From assembly GCA_021463165.1 (NCBI GenBank), contig JAJTWY010000002.1, positions 124,001 through 188,000 on the forward strand: 64,000 nucleotides of DNA, written 5' to 3'. This stretch comes from Pyrinomonadaceae bacterium (GTDB taxonomy: Bacteria > Acidobacteriota > Blastocatellia > Pyrinomonadales > Pyrinomonadaceae). Positions 35,194-43,824 of the stretch are shown piece by piece. The position numbers were made by a program, and so were the translations under genes. The notes under the pieces are model-generated. The model was not told the DNA's origin, ran no database searches, and saw only the letters and a program-made list of their open reading frames with translations. The stretch's first letter is position 1. Each line of letters opens with the position of its first letter.

Positions 35194-37143
35194 ATGAGAG
35201 ACATCCCCGTCGGAAATGGCAGCCTACTCGTCAATTTCGATGACAAATACCAGATCCGCGACTTCTACTTCCCGCACGTCGGGCAGGAGAATCACAGCGA
35301 TGGCTTCCCGTTTCACTTCGGCATATGGGTTGACGGTGAATTCTCATGGGTGTATTCCGAAGATTGGATCCGGACGTTGGATTACATCCCGGACACGCTG
35401 GTTACTCAGGTAGCACTCGAAAATGGCCGTCTTGGCGTCAGGATCGAATGTAACGACTTTGTCGCCCAGCGTGACGATGTCTACCTTCGTCGTGTGATCG
35501 TTACAAACCAACGGGAATCCGTTCGAGATCTTCGAATCTTTCTGCATCAGGACTTCAGGATCTACGAGAACAAGATCGGTGACACGGCGTACTACGACCC
35601 CGACACGCTGGCGCTGATCCATTACAAGCGTCATCGATACTTTCTGATCAATACGCTGCCGCATTTCAACGAAGTCGCAACAGGCAGAAAGGCTTTCCGC
35701 CATAGCGAAGGGACCTGGCGCGACGCAGAGGATGGCGAACTGCATGGTGGAACCATAACCGAAGGCTCAGTTGATTCGACCATCGGGATCCGTAGTCATC
35801 TCGGGCCTGGGAACCGTTTTGAATTCTACTATTGGATCGCGGCCGGAACATCCCACAAGGAAGTCAGCCGGCTCAATCGCCACGTTATAGACACAAAACC
35901 TTCGGTGCTGCTGGAACGGGCGATCGGTCACGGCAAGGCTTGGCTTACCGACAGCTCGACCGACTTTTTGGATCTTTCTCCGGCGGTCGCCGAACTCTAC
36001 CGGCGTAGTTTATTAATAATTACAACTCAGATCGATAAAGGCGGCGCAATAATCGCCGCTAACGATCACGACGTCACAGACCGCGCCACGGATCACTATA
36101 GTTATCTCTGGCCGCGGGATGGCGCCTTTGTTGCCAATGCCCTTGATGTCGCTGGATACCACGCCTACTCACGGCAATTCTTCTCGCTGTGTAGCAAGAT
36201 CGTCCACGAACGAGGCTATTTCCTACAGAAGTACAACCCGGATGGCTCGGTCGGCTCCGGTTGGCACGCATACTGGGACAAATGGGGCCGTCGTCCACTT
36301 TATCCGATCCAGGAGGATGAGACCGCCCTTATCCTATGGGCACTCTGGGAACACCAGAGGCTTACGGGAGATGCAGATTTCACACGCGGACTTTATCGTG
36401 ACCTGGTCGTTAAATGCGCCGATTTCATGGTTGATTTTCGTGATCCCGAAACAGGGCTTCCAAAACCTAGCTGGAACCTCTGGGAAGACCGCCGCGGCGT
36501 TCACACATTCACTTGTTCGACAGTCGTCGGCGGCCTGAGAGCCGCCGCGTGCTTCGCTCGCCTCGTCGACGACACAGATCGTGCCGAGATCTATGGATCC
36601 GCAGCAAACAAAGTGGTCTCGGGAATGCGTGATCGCCTCTACAGCACGCAGGTCGGGAGGTTTCTTCGCGGTTTGTTGACAAACGGCGACGATTCGCTAA
36701 CGCCCGACGCGACGGTCGATGCCTCCCTGTTCGGCATATTCTACTTCGGCTGCTTTGACGTTGATGACGAGGTTGTCGCCAGTACGATGAAAGCGATCGA
36801 AACACACCTGGCCGATCAAACTGGCATCGGCGGTGTAGCCCGGTTCGAAAACGACAGCTACATGCGGATTAGCGAAACAGTCACTGGGAACGCATGGTTC
36901 ATTTGTACGCTCTGGCTGGCGGAATACTACATCGCCCGGGCCCGATCGGCTTCCGATCTAGCGCCGGCCCGCGAAATTCTCGAGTGGGTCACAAAATTCG
37001 CAATGCCCTCCGGCGTACTGGCTGAACAAATCGATCCGCTCACCGGAGGTCCCGTCTCGGTGTCGCCGTTGACATGGTCGCATTCTACATTTGTAGCTTC
37101 TGTGCAGTCATACCTGGCAAAACTCGCAGCATTGTCCCATTAG
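35194..37143 (+). CDS. glycoside hydrolase family 15 (glucoamylase/trehalase-like)
   Basis: A 649-residue enzyme. The N-terminal beta domain (IPVGNGSLLVNFDDKYQIRDFYFPHVGQENH) and the (alpha/alpha)6 catalytic domain match bacterial GH15 proteins. Conserved catalytic-domain phrases are HYSYLWPRDGAFVANALD, PSWNLWEDRRGVHTFTCSTVVGGLRAA with the general-acid region Glu, DASLFGIFYFG and a late WSHSTFVASVQ. It should cleave alpha-linked glucosides such as short maltodextrins or trehalose. No signal peptide is visible, so it is probably cytoplasmic. It precedes pyruvate kinase and complements glgC in alpha-glucan turnover. Confidence 0.93.
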   Translation: MRDIPVGNGSLLVNFDDKYQIRDFYFPHVGQENHSDGFPFHFGIWVDGEFSWVYSEDWIRTLDYIPDTLVTQVALENGRLGVRIECNDFVAQRDDVYLRRVIVTNQRESVRDLRIFLHQDFRIYENKIGDTAYYDPDTLALIHYKRHRYFLINTLPHFNEVATGRKAFRHSEGTWRDAEDGELHGGTITEGSVDSTIGIRSHLGPGNRFEFYYWIAAGTSHKEVSRLNRHVIDTKPSVLLERAIGHGKAWLTDSSTDFLDLSPAVAELYRRSLLIITTQIDKGGAIIAANDHDVTDRATDHYSYLWPRDGAFVANALDVAGYHAYSRQFFSLCSKIVHERGYFLQKYNPDGSVGSGWHAYWDKWGRRPLYPIQEDETALILWALWEHQRLTGDADFTRGLYRDLVVKCADFMVDFRDPETGLPKPSWNLWEDRRGVHTFTCSTVVGGLRAAACFARLVDDTDRAEIYGSAANKVVSGMRDRLYSTQVGRFLRGLLTNGDDSLTPDATVDASLFGIFYFGCFDVDDEVVASTMKAIETHLADQTGIGGVARFENDSYMRISETVTGNAWFICTLWLAEYYIARARSASDLAPAREILEWVTKFAMPSGVLAEQIDPLTGGPVSVSPLTWSHSTFVASVQSYLAKLAALSH

Positions 37144-37194
37144 TTACCCATCGGATCCAGCCGGTCTGAATCGCGGTTGGAGTTTATTGTCCGC

Positions 37195-37222
37195 TTGCGG
37201 GCCAGCATGTTTAGGATAAAAT
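37195..37222 (+). promoter_or_regulatory. possible sigma70 promoter of pyk
   Basis: TTGCGG (37195-37200) and TAAAAT (37217-37222) are 16 bases apart. The predicted start point falls at about 37229, the pyk ATG itself, which would make the transcript leaderless. An AGGA at 37213-37216 is a competing ribosome-binding site if transcription starts further upstream. Confidence 0.25.
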
Positions 37223-37228
37223 CGAATA

Positions 37229-38737
37229 ATGCGAAAAGCCAAGATCCTGGCCACCCTCGGTCCCTCATCCACTCAAAAAGTCGTAATCGAGAACATGTTG
37301 AAGGCCGGTGTGGACGCTGTCCGGATCAATATGTCACACGGCTCCCAGGACGAGCACGCCGGAACCATTGCGCTGGCCCGTGAAGTAGCTCGGAATATGG
37401 ACAGACCACTGTCGATCCTTGTCGATCTGTCCGGACCGAAGATACGCACCCGCACACTTGAGAACGGTAGATCTGTCGAGCTCCTCGACGGTCAGCCGTT
37501 TATCATTACAACTCGCGATATCGTCGGGAGCTCGCACGAAGTTGGAACGAACTTTGGCCAATTGCCGCAGGCGGTTGAACCGGGAGCACGGATACTGCTC
37601 GACGACGGAGCGATCGAACTCGTCGTTGAATCGAAGACCGATACCGACGTTGTTTGTCGCGTTATGATCGGCGGAATGTTGGCCGAACGGAAGGGTATCA
37701 ATCTGCCCAGAACTCCCTTGCCGATCCCATCAATGACCGAAAAGGACCATGCGGACCTGATATGGGCGATGAGGCAGAATGTCGACTATATTGCCCTATC
37801 CTTCGTCAGGACAGCAGAAGATTGTATCAAGGTAAAGGAACTGATCAAGGAACTTAATGATCGAAAACTCGGACGGGCTCAACTGGTAGCTAAGATCGAA
37901 AAAGCGGAAGCTATTGAGAATCTTGACAGTATTATCGAAGCCGCCGATGGCGTGATGGTGGCTCGCGGTGATCTGGGCGTCGAAACCAGTGTGGAGTTGG
38001 TTCCGGTCTATCAAAAAAGGATCATTGAGAAAGCGGTGGCAAAAGATCGATTTGTGATCACGGCGACCCAGATGCTCCAGTCGATGATCGAGAATCCCTT
38101 CCCGACGCGTGCCGAGGCCTCAGACGTTGCAAATGCGGTCTGGGATGGAACTGACGCCGTGATGCTCTCCGCTGAAACTGCCTCAGGGCGTTACCCAGTC
38201 GAGGCAGTAAAAACGATGGTTCGGATCATCTATTCGGCAGAAACCATTGAGCCGCAGCAGCTGCGCAAGGCCGTTAAGTTCACTCAGCCGCCGTCGGGGC
38301 GAACGAGCCAAGCTCTCTGTAAAGCCGCCGCATATGCGGCCAAGGAGGTCCAGACCGAAAAGGTTGCCATCTTCACGGAATCAGGGTTGATGGCCCGTCG
38401 CATGTCGAGCTTTCGGTCGGGAGTTCAGACATTTGCGCTTACAACCTCAGCCGATTCGTTTAACCAGCTTTCTCTTATCTGGGGCGTACTGCCGTTCTTT
38501 GACGGTAAGCTGAATATGTCCGAAGGAACAATGGGCGATACAACGGTGATGGATCTGATCAATGCCGAGACAGATGCCACGGACATTATGCTGAAGACGG
38601 GAGAGCGGACCCTTCTCGATGCCGGCGTGGTCGAAGCGGGAGAGACCATCATCATGCTGGCAGGACGCCTATCGGGACTGGGCCTCTCAAGCTCGGTCGT
38701 TGTGTGGACGATCGGCGAGAACGTACCGAAGCGCTAG
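37229..38737 (+). CDS. pyk: pyruvate kinase
   Basis: A 502-residue glycolytic enzyme making pyruvate and ATP from phosphoenolpyruvate and ADP. The protein starts MRKAKILATLGPSS, the usual beginning of the TIM barrel, followed by VRINMSHGSQDEHA, VDLSGPKIRTRTL and a B-domain. LVAKIEKAEAIENLD, VMVARGDLGVE, TATQMLQSMIENPFPTRAEASDVANAVWDGTDAVMLSAETASGRYPVE and a regulatory C-domain complete it. All expected residues are present. It ends six bases before the convergent VIT-family gene. Confidence 0.98.
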   Translation: MRKAKILATLGPSSTQKVVIENMLKAGVDAVRINMSHGSQDEHAGTIALAREVARNMDRPLSILVDLSGPKIRTRTLENGRSVELLDGQPFIITTRDIVGSSHEVGTNFGQLPQAVEPGARILLDDGAIELVVESKTDTDVVCRVMIGGMLAERKGINLPRTPLPIPSMTEKDHADLIWAMRQNVDYIALSFVRTAEDCIKVKELIKELNDRKLGRAQLVAKIEKAEAIENLDSIIEAADGVMVARGDLGVETSVELVPVYQKRIIEKAVAKDRFVITATQMLQSMIENPFPTRAEASDVANAVWDGTDAVMLSAETASGRYPVEAVKTMVRIIYSAETIEPQQLRKAVKFTQPPSGRTSQALCKAAAYAAKEVQTEKVAIFTESGLMARRMSSFRSGVQTFALTTSADSFNQLSLIWGVLPFFDGKLNMSEGTMGDTTVMDLINAETDATDIMLKTGERTLLDAGVVEAGETIIMLAGRLSGLGLSSSVVVWTIGENVPKR

Positions 38738-38743
38738 GATCGA

Positions 38744-39439
38744 TCACACCACGGTACCAAACAACTTTCCGATCAGGGCCGTAACCCCCATAGCGATCGC
38801 ACCCCAGAAAAACACCCTGAACGCCCCCGAGAGTACATTCGCTCCGCCTACCCGAGCAGCAATAGCCCCGAGAACTCCGAGAAAGACAAGTGAAAACGCT
38901 GACACCATCGGTAGGAGATAGCCCGAGGGAGCGACAATCGTCACTCCCAGAGGAAATGCAGCTCCGGTGGCAAAGCTGACGGCTGAAAGGACCGCGGCCT
39001 GGAAAGGTCGTGCCGACATTGTCTCGGTAATTCCAAGTTCATCACGAGCATGCGCTCCGAGCGCGTCGTGAGCCATGAGCTGCTCCGCGACCCTGTTCGC
39101 AAGCTCAGGTTCGAGACCCCGCTGCAAGTAAATCTCGGCGAGCTCGCGAAGTTCGAATTCAGGCGCTTCGACCAAATGACGCCTCTCAAGATCAAGATCA
39201 GCCTTTTCGATGTCGGCTTGGGAGTGAACTGAAACATATTCTCCCGCAGCCATCGAAAGAGCCCCGGCGAAGAGTCCGGCAACGCCCGCGAGGATTACTG
39301 ACTCGCGTTCAGCCGCAGCGGCCGCTACACCGAGAACCAGACTGGCGGTTGAGACGATGCCGTCATTGGCACCCAAAACGGCAGCCCTAAGCCAGCCTAT
39401 TCGGTGGGTCCGATGAAGTTCGTTATGCCGATGTTCCAC
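38744..39439 (-). CDS. VIT1/CCC1-family divalent metal transporter
   Basis: A 231-residue membrane protein of the VIT/CCC1 family, which moves Fe or Mn out of the cytosol. The signature helix GWLRAAVLGANDGIVSTASLVLGVAAA is near residue 16, with a second helix AGVAGLFAGALSMAAGEYVSVHSQADIEKADL that contributes the metal-binding Met/Glu region. About five spans are visible, the last two near the C-terminus. No amino-terminal ferritin-like domain is attached. It stands alone, convergent with pyk. Confidence 0.93.
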   Translation of the reverse strand: MEHRHNELHRTHRIGWLRAAVLGANDGIVSTASLVLGVAAAAAERESVILAGVAGLFAGALSMAAGEYVSVHSQADIEKADLDLERRHLVEAPEFELRELAEIYLQRGLEPELANRVAEQLMAHDALGAHARDELGITETMSARPFQAAVLSAVSFATGAAFPLGVTIVAPSGYLLPMVSAFSLVFLGVLGAIAARVGGANVLSGAFRVFFWGAIAMGVTALIGKLFGTVV

Positions 39440-39609
39440 AAGAGGGCCTGTAAACAGGCTGATATTTTAGAGTCAGTTACTCGCAACTCCGGCGAAAGAT
39501 CTTCGCAATCGAGATAAGCTCCATCAAGAAAGATCGAGGTGCGAGCCTCACCGGGCTGGGTTCAAGCAGCTCACCATTCTCACAAAAAAGGTCCTGCCCG
39601 AGGAAAGAA

Positions 39610-40635
39610 CTACTCTGAACTCAATACTTGAGCAACCGTTTCCTTCTTCAAGCCTTTTCCATTTCGCTTCAGATATTCGGTGATCGAGACCTGCGGGTCA
39701 CGCCAGGCGTCGAGGTGGCCCACCTGGTGGACACACTGGATGGTGCACGTAGGTGCACACCATTTTTCGGTGTGATATTCGCGGTGCATATCTTCACGGG
39801 TGTATTCGAGAAGCGGGGTCCCAGGTGTACCTCGCTGCTGCGAGCACCAATTGACCATACCAAATTCGTCGATATACAAATACCGTGCACCGGCACGGCA
39901 ACGCCAGTCGTATTCCTCGCCATCGACAAGCTTGTCCTGAAACCAGTTCCAGCGGGCGTAGGAACGCGTTCCTTTCGATTTGATCTCGCGATAAACTTCT
40001 TTTTCGCGCTCGGTCAGCCCCTTGTTCAATCCGTCGCCATCGTGTATCACCCCCACGGTGGATGAAAATCCGAGTTCCCTAGCTCGGTTTGCGATAATCA
40101 AGGCCTCTTCGGGATTAGCAATGCCTCCACCCACTACCGAATTGATATTCACCTTGAACTTCGCGTACTGCTGCAGATTTACAAGTTTAGCGTCGAGAAC
40201 CTTCAGGCTCTTTTTCGAAACGTCGTCGGGCGTTACGTTGTCGATCGATATCTGCAGGTAATCGAGACCGGCTTCGTTGAGTTTTTTGATCTTTTCCGGC
40301 TGAAAGTAATAGCCATTCGAGATCAAACCAGCGATCATGCCGTGACGCCGAATACGAGCTATGATCTCGTAGATCTCGGGGTGCATCATCGGCTCCCCAC
40401 CGGAGATCGTGATCACGGACGAACCGAACTCCGCGAGCTTATCGATCCGCTCGAGCATCACGTCGATCGGAACCGGATCGCTCGTCTTGTCGAACTCATT
40501 GCAGTAAGTACACGCCAGATTGCATCGTCGCATTGGTACGATGTGCACCAATACGGGATGCTTGGTTGAAGCAAACGCCTTGACCGTGTGCTTCACGCCC
40601 CGTGTGAACCTGCTGAAACTGCTTGCCTTGGGCAT
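39610..40635 (-). CDS. radical SAM protein with SPASM-like C-terminus, function unknown
   Basis: A 341-residue radical SAM enzyme. The [4Fe-4S] motif CxxxCxxC is CNLACTYC, with C38, C42 and C45. [12 protein letters not shown] is the SAM-binding GGE motif and [12 protein letters not shown] continues the barrel. Several later Cys ([39 protein letters not shown]) suggest an auxiliary cluster. It starts four bases after the LolA-like gene and is the last gene of the operon at 39610-43326. It resembles peptide- or protein-modifying radical SAM proteins more than HpnH. The substrate may be the lipoprotein machinery, but this is speculation. Confidence 0.85.
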   Translation of the reverse strand: MPKASSFSRFTRGVKHTVKAFASTKHPVLVHIVPMRRCNLACTYCNEFDKTSDPVPIDVMLERIDKLAEFGSSVITISGGEPMMHPEIYEIIARIRRHGMIAGLISNGYYFQPEKIKKLNEAGLDYLQISIDNVTPDDVSKKSLKVLDAKLVNLQQYAKFKVNINSVVGGGIANPEEALIIANRARELGFSSTVGVIHDGDGLNKGLTEREKEVYREIKSKGTRSYARWNWFQDKLVDGEEYDWRCRAGARYLYIDEFGMVNWCSQQRGTPGTPLLEYTREDMHREYHTEKWCAPTCTIQCVHQVGHLDAWRDPQVSITEYLKRNGKGLKKETVAQVLSSE

Positions 40636-40639
40636 CGTA

Positions 40640-41359
40640 CTAAGCCGGGATGACCTTTGCGCCTTTTGTGTTCAGGACAAAGATCTTGACATCGATCGTT
40701 TCATTCTTCCTAATGTTTGAGAGCAGAACGGTTGTCGTATCGTTATTCTGCTCCGTTATCTTCGCCTGTACGGGCATTCCGTTGCCGTCGACCCAGAGTT
40801 CCGCATGCTTATAGCTAGATGGGACTTTTGGGTTAAGCAACAGCCTCCATGTAGGTATACCGCCTTCAATATTCTCCTGCGCAACAAACTGGATATCGTA
40901 GTTCGCCCTCAGTTGGTCTCTCGACATGCTCATAAATCCTAGAGCATTCCCCGCGGCGGCAGATGTCTTTGCCTTATCAACGCGCCCAGCGTAGACTGTC
41001 TTGATACTCGGCTTATAAAGCTTATAGTCGTCCCCGATAATGGAGATCTGCTCTATTGCTGGTTTAACCCAATCCAGCCGAATGTAGAGTTTGCCCTTTG
41101 CCTTTGGATTGGTCTTAGGTATGTAGCTTGTCGAGCCTGTATAGGTGTCCGTCGTGTCCAGCTGCGGATTGTACTTCCGCATAGTCACGTTCGCCTGAAC
41201 TGTGGCGAGTCCTTTGTTGTGATTCTCCATACGGCGAAGGATATCTCCGATAACGTTCTGTCCATTCGCCTCCGAAACCGATACTACCGAGAGAATAGCC
41301 GCGAGCGAAAAGAATAGAATCCTGTCGCGAATTAATTCATTCATAAAACTAAAGATCAT
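40640..41359 (-). CDS. LolA-like outer-membrane lipoprotein carrier
   Basis: A protein of about 239 residues with an N-terminal signal peptide ([20 protein letters not shown]) and a LolA-like half-barrel: [28 protein letters not shown], then [40 protein letters not shown]. LolA shuttles lipoproteins across the periplasm. The start is uncertain. ATG 41359 has GGAAGG five bases upstream; alternatives are GTG 41377, which overlaps the stop of the small gene before it, and ATG 41344. It belongs to a five-gene operon with a LolB-like lipoprotein and a LolD-like ATPase. Confidence 0.87.
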   Translation of the reverse strand: MIFSFMNELIRDRILFFSLAAILSVVSVSEANGQNVIGDILRRMENHNKGLATVQANVTMRKYNPQLDTTDTYTGSTSYIPKTNPKAKGKLYIRLDWVKPAIEQISIIGDDYKLYKPSIKTVYAGRVDKAKTSAAAGNALGFMSMSRDQLRANYDIQFVAQENIEGGIPTWRLLLNPKVPSSYKHAELWVDGNGMPVQAKITEQNNDTTTVLLSNIRKNETIDVKIFVLNTKGAKVIPA

Positions 41360-41373
41360 ACCGCCCTTCCAAT

Positions 41374-41544
41374 TCACCTCGCATCTACAGCTTCGATGAT
41401 CGCAGCGGAAGAGGACGTTGCTGAAACCTTCGACTTATTGAACCATGTCTTCGGTGTCAGAAAGATAAAGCACATGATCAGAATACACAACACATCCCAC
41501 TGCCAGGATGCGCGCTCATAACTCCAATTGATCACGTTCTTCAT
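41374..41544 (-). CDS. small membrane protein, 56 residues
   Basis: An open frame of 57 codons from ATG 41544 to TGA at 41376, between the ATPase stop (9-base gap) and the LolA-like start, so it fills the operon space exactly. The N-terminal part is SYERASWQWDVLC, followed by one hydrophobic span (LCILIMCFIFL, residues 18-28 with flanks), then TPKTWFNKSK and a polar tail. One transmembrane helix is likely. No ribosome-binding site is obvious. Its fixed position between two genes of one operon supports reality; I recognise no named family. Confidence 0.7.
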   Translation of the reverse strand: MKNVINWSYERASWQWDVLCILIMCFIFLTPKTWFNKSKVSATSSSAAIIEAVDAR

Positions 41545-41553
41545 CGATAAAAA

Positions 41554-42228
41554 TCAGTTTACTATGTGGCCATCGCGCATGTGAATCGTGCGCGAACACA
41601 CTTCTGCCGCTTCGGGGTTGTGCGTGATCATTATGATCGTCTGGTTGAACTTCGCGTTCAGCTCTCGAAACATCTCGAGGACAATCGCTGAATTCTCAGT
41701 ATCGAGATTCCCGGTCGGCTCGTCTGCAAGGATTATGGCCGGCCCATTAACGATCGCTCTTGCAAGCGCCACCCGCTGCTGTTCGCCGCCGGACAGTTCG
41801 AGCGGCTTGTGATGCATCTTGTCCTCGAGTTTGAGAAGCCGTAACACCTCGCGCCGACGGTCGGCATTCTTGCTGTTACTTCCTGTGTGAATCTTCTCGG
41901 CGAGCTTAAGGTTACCTTCCGCTGAAAGCGTCGGAAAGAGATTGAACCGCTGGAAAACAAATCCGATCTTCCGCCGGCGAATGTCAGTTCGTTTTGCATC
42001 CGAGACCTTTGCCAGGTCTTCGCCATCGATCAGGATGCTCCCACTTGTAGGGCTGAGCAACCCGCCGAGAAGATGAAGGAGGGTAGACTTCCCACAACCG
42101 GATGGGCCCATGATCGCAACGAATTCGCCCTCGTTGACATCCATCGACAGGCCACGGAGCACGGGGACCTCAAGTCGTCCAACCTTATAAGTTTTTTTGA
42201 GAGCTACGGTCTGAAGGATCGGTTTCAT
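41554..42228 (-). CDS. ABC transporter ATP-binding protein, LolD/MacB type
   Basis: A 224-residue ATPase with Walker [11 protein letters not shown]-loop ([11 protein letters not shown]), signature LSGGEQQR and Walker [13 protein letters not shown] with the catalytic Glu, then a switch His in [10 protein letters not shown]. The GNLD continuation and size fit the LolD/MacB/YknY group that drives lipoprotein release or extrusion across the envelope. No LolC/E permease is encoded next to it, so its membrane partner lies elsewhere. It follows a LolB-like lipoprotein gene by 12 bp. Confidence 0.9.
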   Translation of the reverse strand: MKPILQTVALKKTYKVGRLEVPVLRGLSMDVNEGEFVAIMGPSGCGKSTLLHLLGGLLSPTSGSILIDGEDLAKVSDAKRTDIRRRKIGFVFQRFNLFPTLSAEGNLKLAEKIHTGSNSKNADRRREVLRLLKLEDKMHHKPLELSGGEQQRVALARAIVNGPAIILADEPTGNLDTENSAIVLEMFRELNAKFNQTIIMITHNPEAAEVCSRTIHMRDGHIVN

Positions 42229-42240
42229 CTAGCAGAAAAT

Positions 42241-43326
42241 CTATTGGTACCGGGTCACACCAGTCTTGCTCGCACTGCTGGTAGGTTGATCGACCTTGGC
42301 TTCCGCGAGACGCTTATCCAGATCCACTTCCTCAAGGTTCCATGAGTTCTGGAGGACGAAGACCGTTTCGGAAAACTTTCTTCCGATGAGCACGGCCTCA
42401 GGTGACTGATACCGAAGTTTCATCGCGTATTTTTCCTTCGGACGCGTAACCTGTATCTCGAGGGGGAGATTCTGATACTCCGAGGTCTCGGTCAATTTCC
42501 CCTCTTTCCCGTAAACTATGTCCGACTCAATCTCACCTATTGTGTCGAAGATCTGTTGGCGAGCAAGCCGAATACCACCGACACGATCAAACCAGAACCG
42601 TCGGGCAAGTCTAATCGCTCCATCGTCCAGCTTGACAAACTCATCGAGGAGATAATATCCCCGCATGACCTTTCGAATCGGCGACTTGCTGTTGACCGTA
42701 ATGTCGTCTTCGATCTCGAATATGCTGCTGTGCGTGTAAACACAGTTCTCATCCGTCGGCCGCACAAGCATTGCATCCGTAAAATGCTGAGGCCGAAGAT
42801 TCACAAAGGCATTAACGTTTTCTTTCACAGCTTTGGCGTCGCCGTTACCGCCTCCGTTGGTCGTCAGATTCTGTTGCAGCCGTGAGTAATCAGCCGTATT
42901 GGTTCCCTTTACAAACTTCTTGTACTTACCTGAACCGCCGTCGTTCAATACCGCCACCCTAAAATTCACACCGTCGGAAGTCATTTGCGCAATATCTGTG
43001 CGAATGAACGGAGCCTGAACCTTAAGAAGTATCATCCCCGGCCGCTGGACCACGATCTCACCATCCGCGGTTCGATACTTCTCCTTCGTGCCGAATTCGG
43101 CGAATGAATTATCCTCGAACTGAAGGTCCATCTTCGCGCGCATCGAGCCTACACGGGCAAAACGATTGACCTCCTTCATCAAGTCAGTCTTTTCAGCAGT
43201 CTCAGTTCGTAGCAGGACCGGAGTTTTGCTCTCCTTCTTAACCAGGTTGCATCCAGTCAGGCACAGGAAGGCGACGATCACCAAGACCGTCCCGCCCTGA
43301 AAGAAATTACCGCGAGAATGCTTCAT
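42241..43326 (-). CDS. LolB-like lipoprotein (LolA/LolB fold)
   Basis: A 361-residue lipoprotein. The signal peptide ends in the lipobox LTGC with the modified Cys at residue 26. The first half shows a LolA/LolB-like pattern: VGSMRAKMDLQFEDNS, KYRTADGEIVVQRPGMILLKVQAP, ... RTDIAQMTSDGVNFRVAVLND. The second half (residues 200-340) continues the half-barrel with VRLARQQIFDTIGEIESDIVYG-like strands and ends in a coiled, polar tail. It is the first gene of the operon and probably the outer-membrane acceptor for lipoproteins from the LolA-like carrier. The assignment to LolB is by pattern and not by a conserved motif. Confidence 0.7.
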   Translation of the reverse strand: MKHSRGNFFQGGTVLVIVAFLCLTGCNLVKKESKTPVLLRTETAEKTDLMKEVNRFARVGSMRAKMDLQFEDNSFAEFGTKEKYRTADGEIVVQRPGMILLKVQAPFIRTDIAQMTSDGVNFRVAVLNDGGSGKYKKFVKGTNTADYSRLQQNLTTNGGGNGDAKAVKENVNAFVNLRPQHFTDAMLVRPTDENCVYTHSSIFEIEDDITVNSKSPIRKVMRGYYLLDEFVKLDDGAIRLARRFWFDRVGGIRLARQQIFDTIGEIESDIVYGKEGKLTETSEYQNLPLEIQVTRPKEKYAMKLRYQSPEAVLIGRKFSETVFVLQNSWNLEEVDLDKRLAEAKVDQPTSSASKTGVTRYQ

Positions 43327-43443
43327 TCGTGTCTGATGTAAACCTGCTCAAGTTCCGTTGCCATTAAAGCAAGCAAAGGCTCAAGAGTCTTAAACGCAAG
43401 ATGATAGCACGTCAGGAATGGTTATTCCAATCAACATAAAGAC

Positions 43444-43475
43444 GCGAACCGAGCCAGTAAACCGTCCCGGTTCGC
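43444..43475 (-). terminator. likely terminator of the respiratory operon
   Basis: GCGAACCG and CGGTTCGC form a perfect 8-bp stem around a 16-base loop, 24 bp beyond the ctaF stop on the minus strand. Only a short T-rich run (TCTTTATG) follows in that direction, so termination strength is uncertain. Confidence 0.55.
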
Positions 43476-43498
43476 GCCGATATAAGATGCCGAACGGA

Positions 43499-43822
43499 TC
43501 AACCCGAAAATACCCCTGAGTTCCGTGTAAAATAGTCCTGCATCGTGAAGGCGAACATAACAGAAAGCCAGAAGAAACTAGCCACGACCGCCAGCCACAC
43601 CATCTTTTTGCTCCAATACACATGCATGAAAAAGAGCATCACAAAGGTCATCTTGGTGAGCGCGATCGCCAGGGCGAGCAAAGTGTTTGCTCCCGGGAAA
43701 ATCGAATCAAGGTCCCAGAATGAGGTAAGGTATGTAAGAATCGTGCCAACTACAAGGATCGCGAATACCCCAAAATATCCCGGATACCCTATATGGCTTT
43801 GTTCACTGTGATTGTCCGACAT
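43499..43822 (-). CDS. ctaF: cytochrome c oxidase subunit IV (caa3-type)
   Basis: About 107 residues from ATG 43822 (MSDNHSEQ), three bases from the CtaE stop; the upstream ATG at 43879 would overlap CtaE. Three membrane helices are visible: YFGVFAILVVGTILTYLTSF, LLALAIALTKMTFVMLFFMHVYWS and WLAVVASFFWLSVMFAFTM, with the KMTFVMLFFMHV pattern of prokaryotic COX4. It is the last gene of the 57.1-43.5 kb operon. Confidence 0.9.
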   Translation of the reverse strand: MSDNHSEQSHIGYPGYFGVFAILVVGTILTYLTSFWDLDSIFPGANTLLALAIALTKMTFVMLFFMHVYWSKKMVWLAVVASFFWLSVMFAFTMQDYFTRNSGVFSG

Positions 43823-43824
43823 AA

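Noticed and set aside
39610..40635. Hopanoid enzyme HpnH
   Set aside because: The radical SAM protein has CNLACTYC and extra C-terminal Cys and lies with Lol-like genes, with no hopanoid genes near, so HpnH is not supported.
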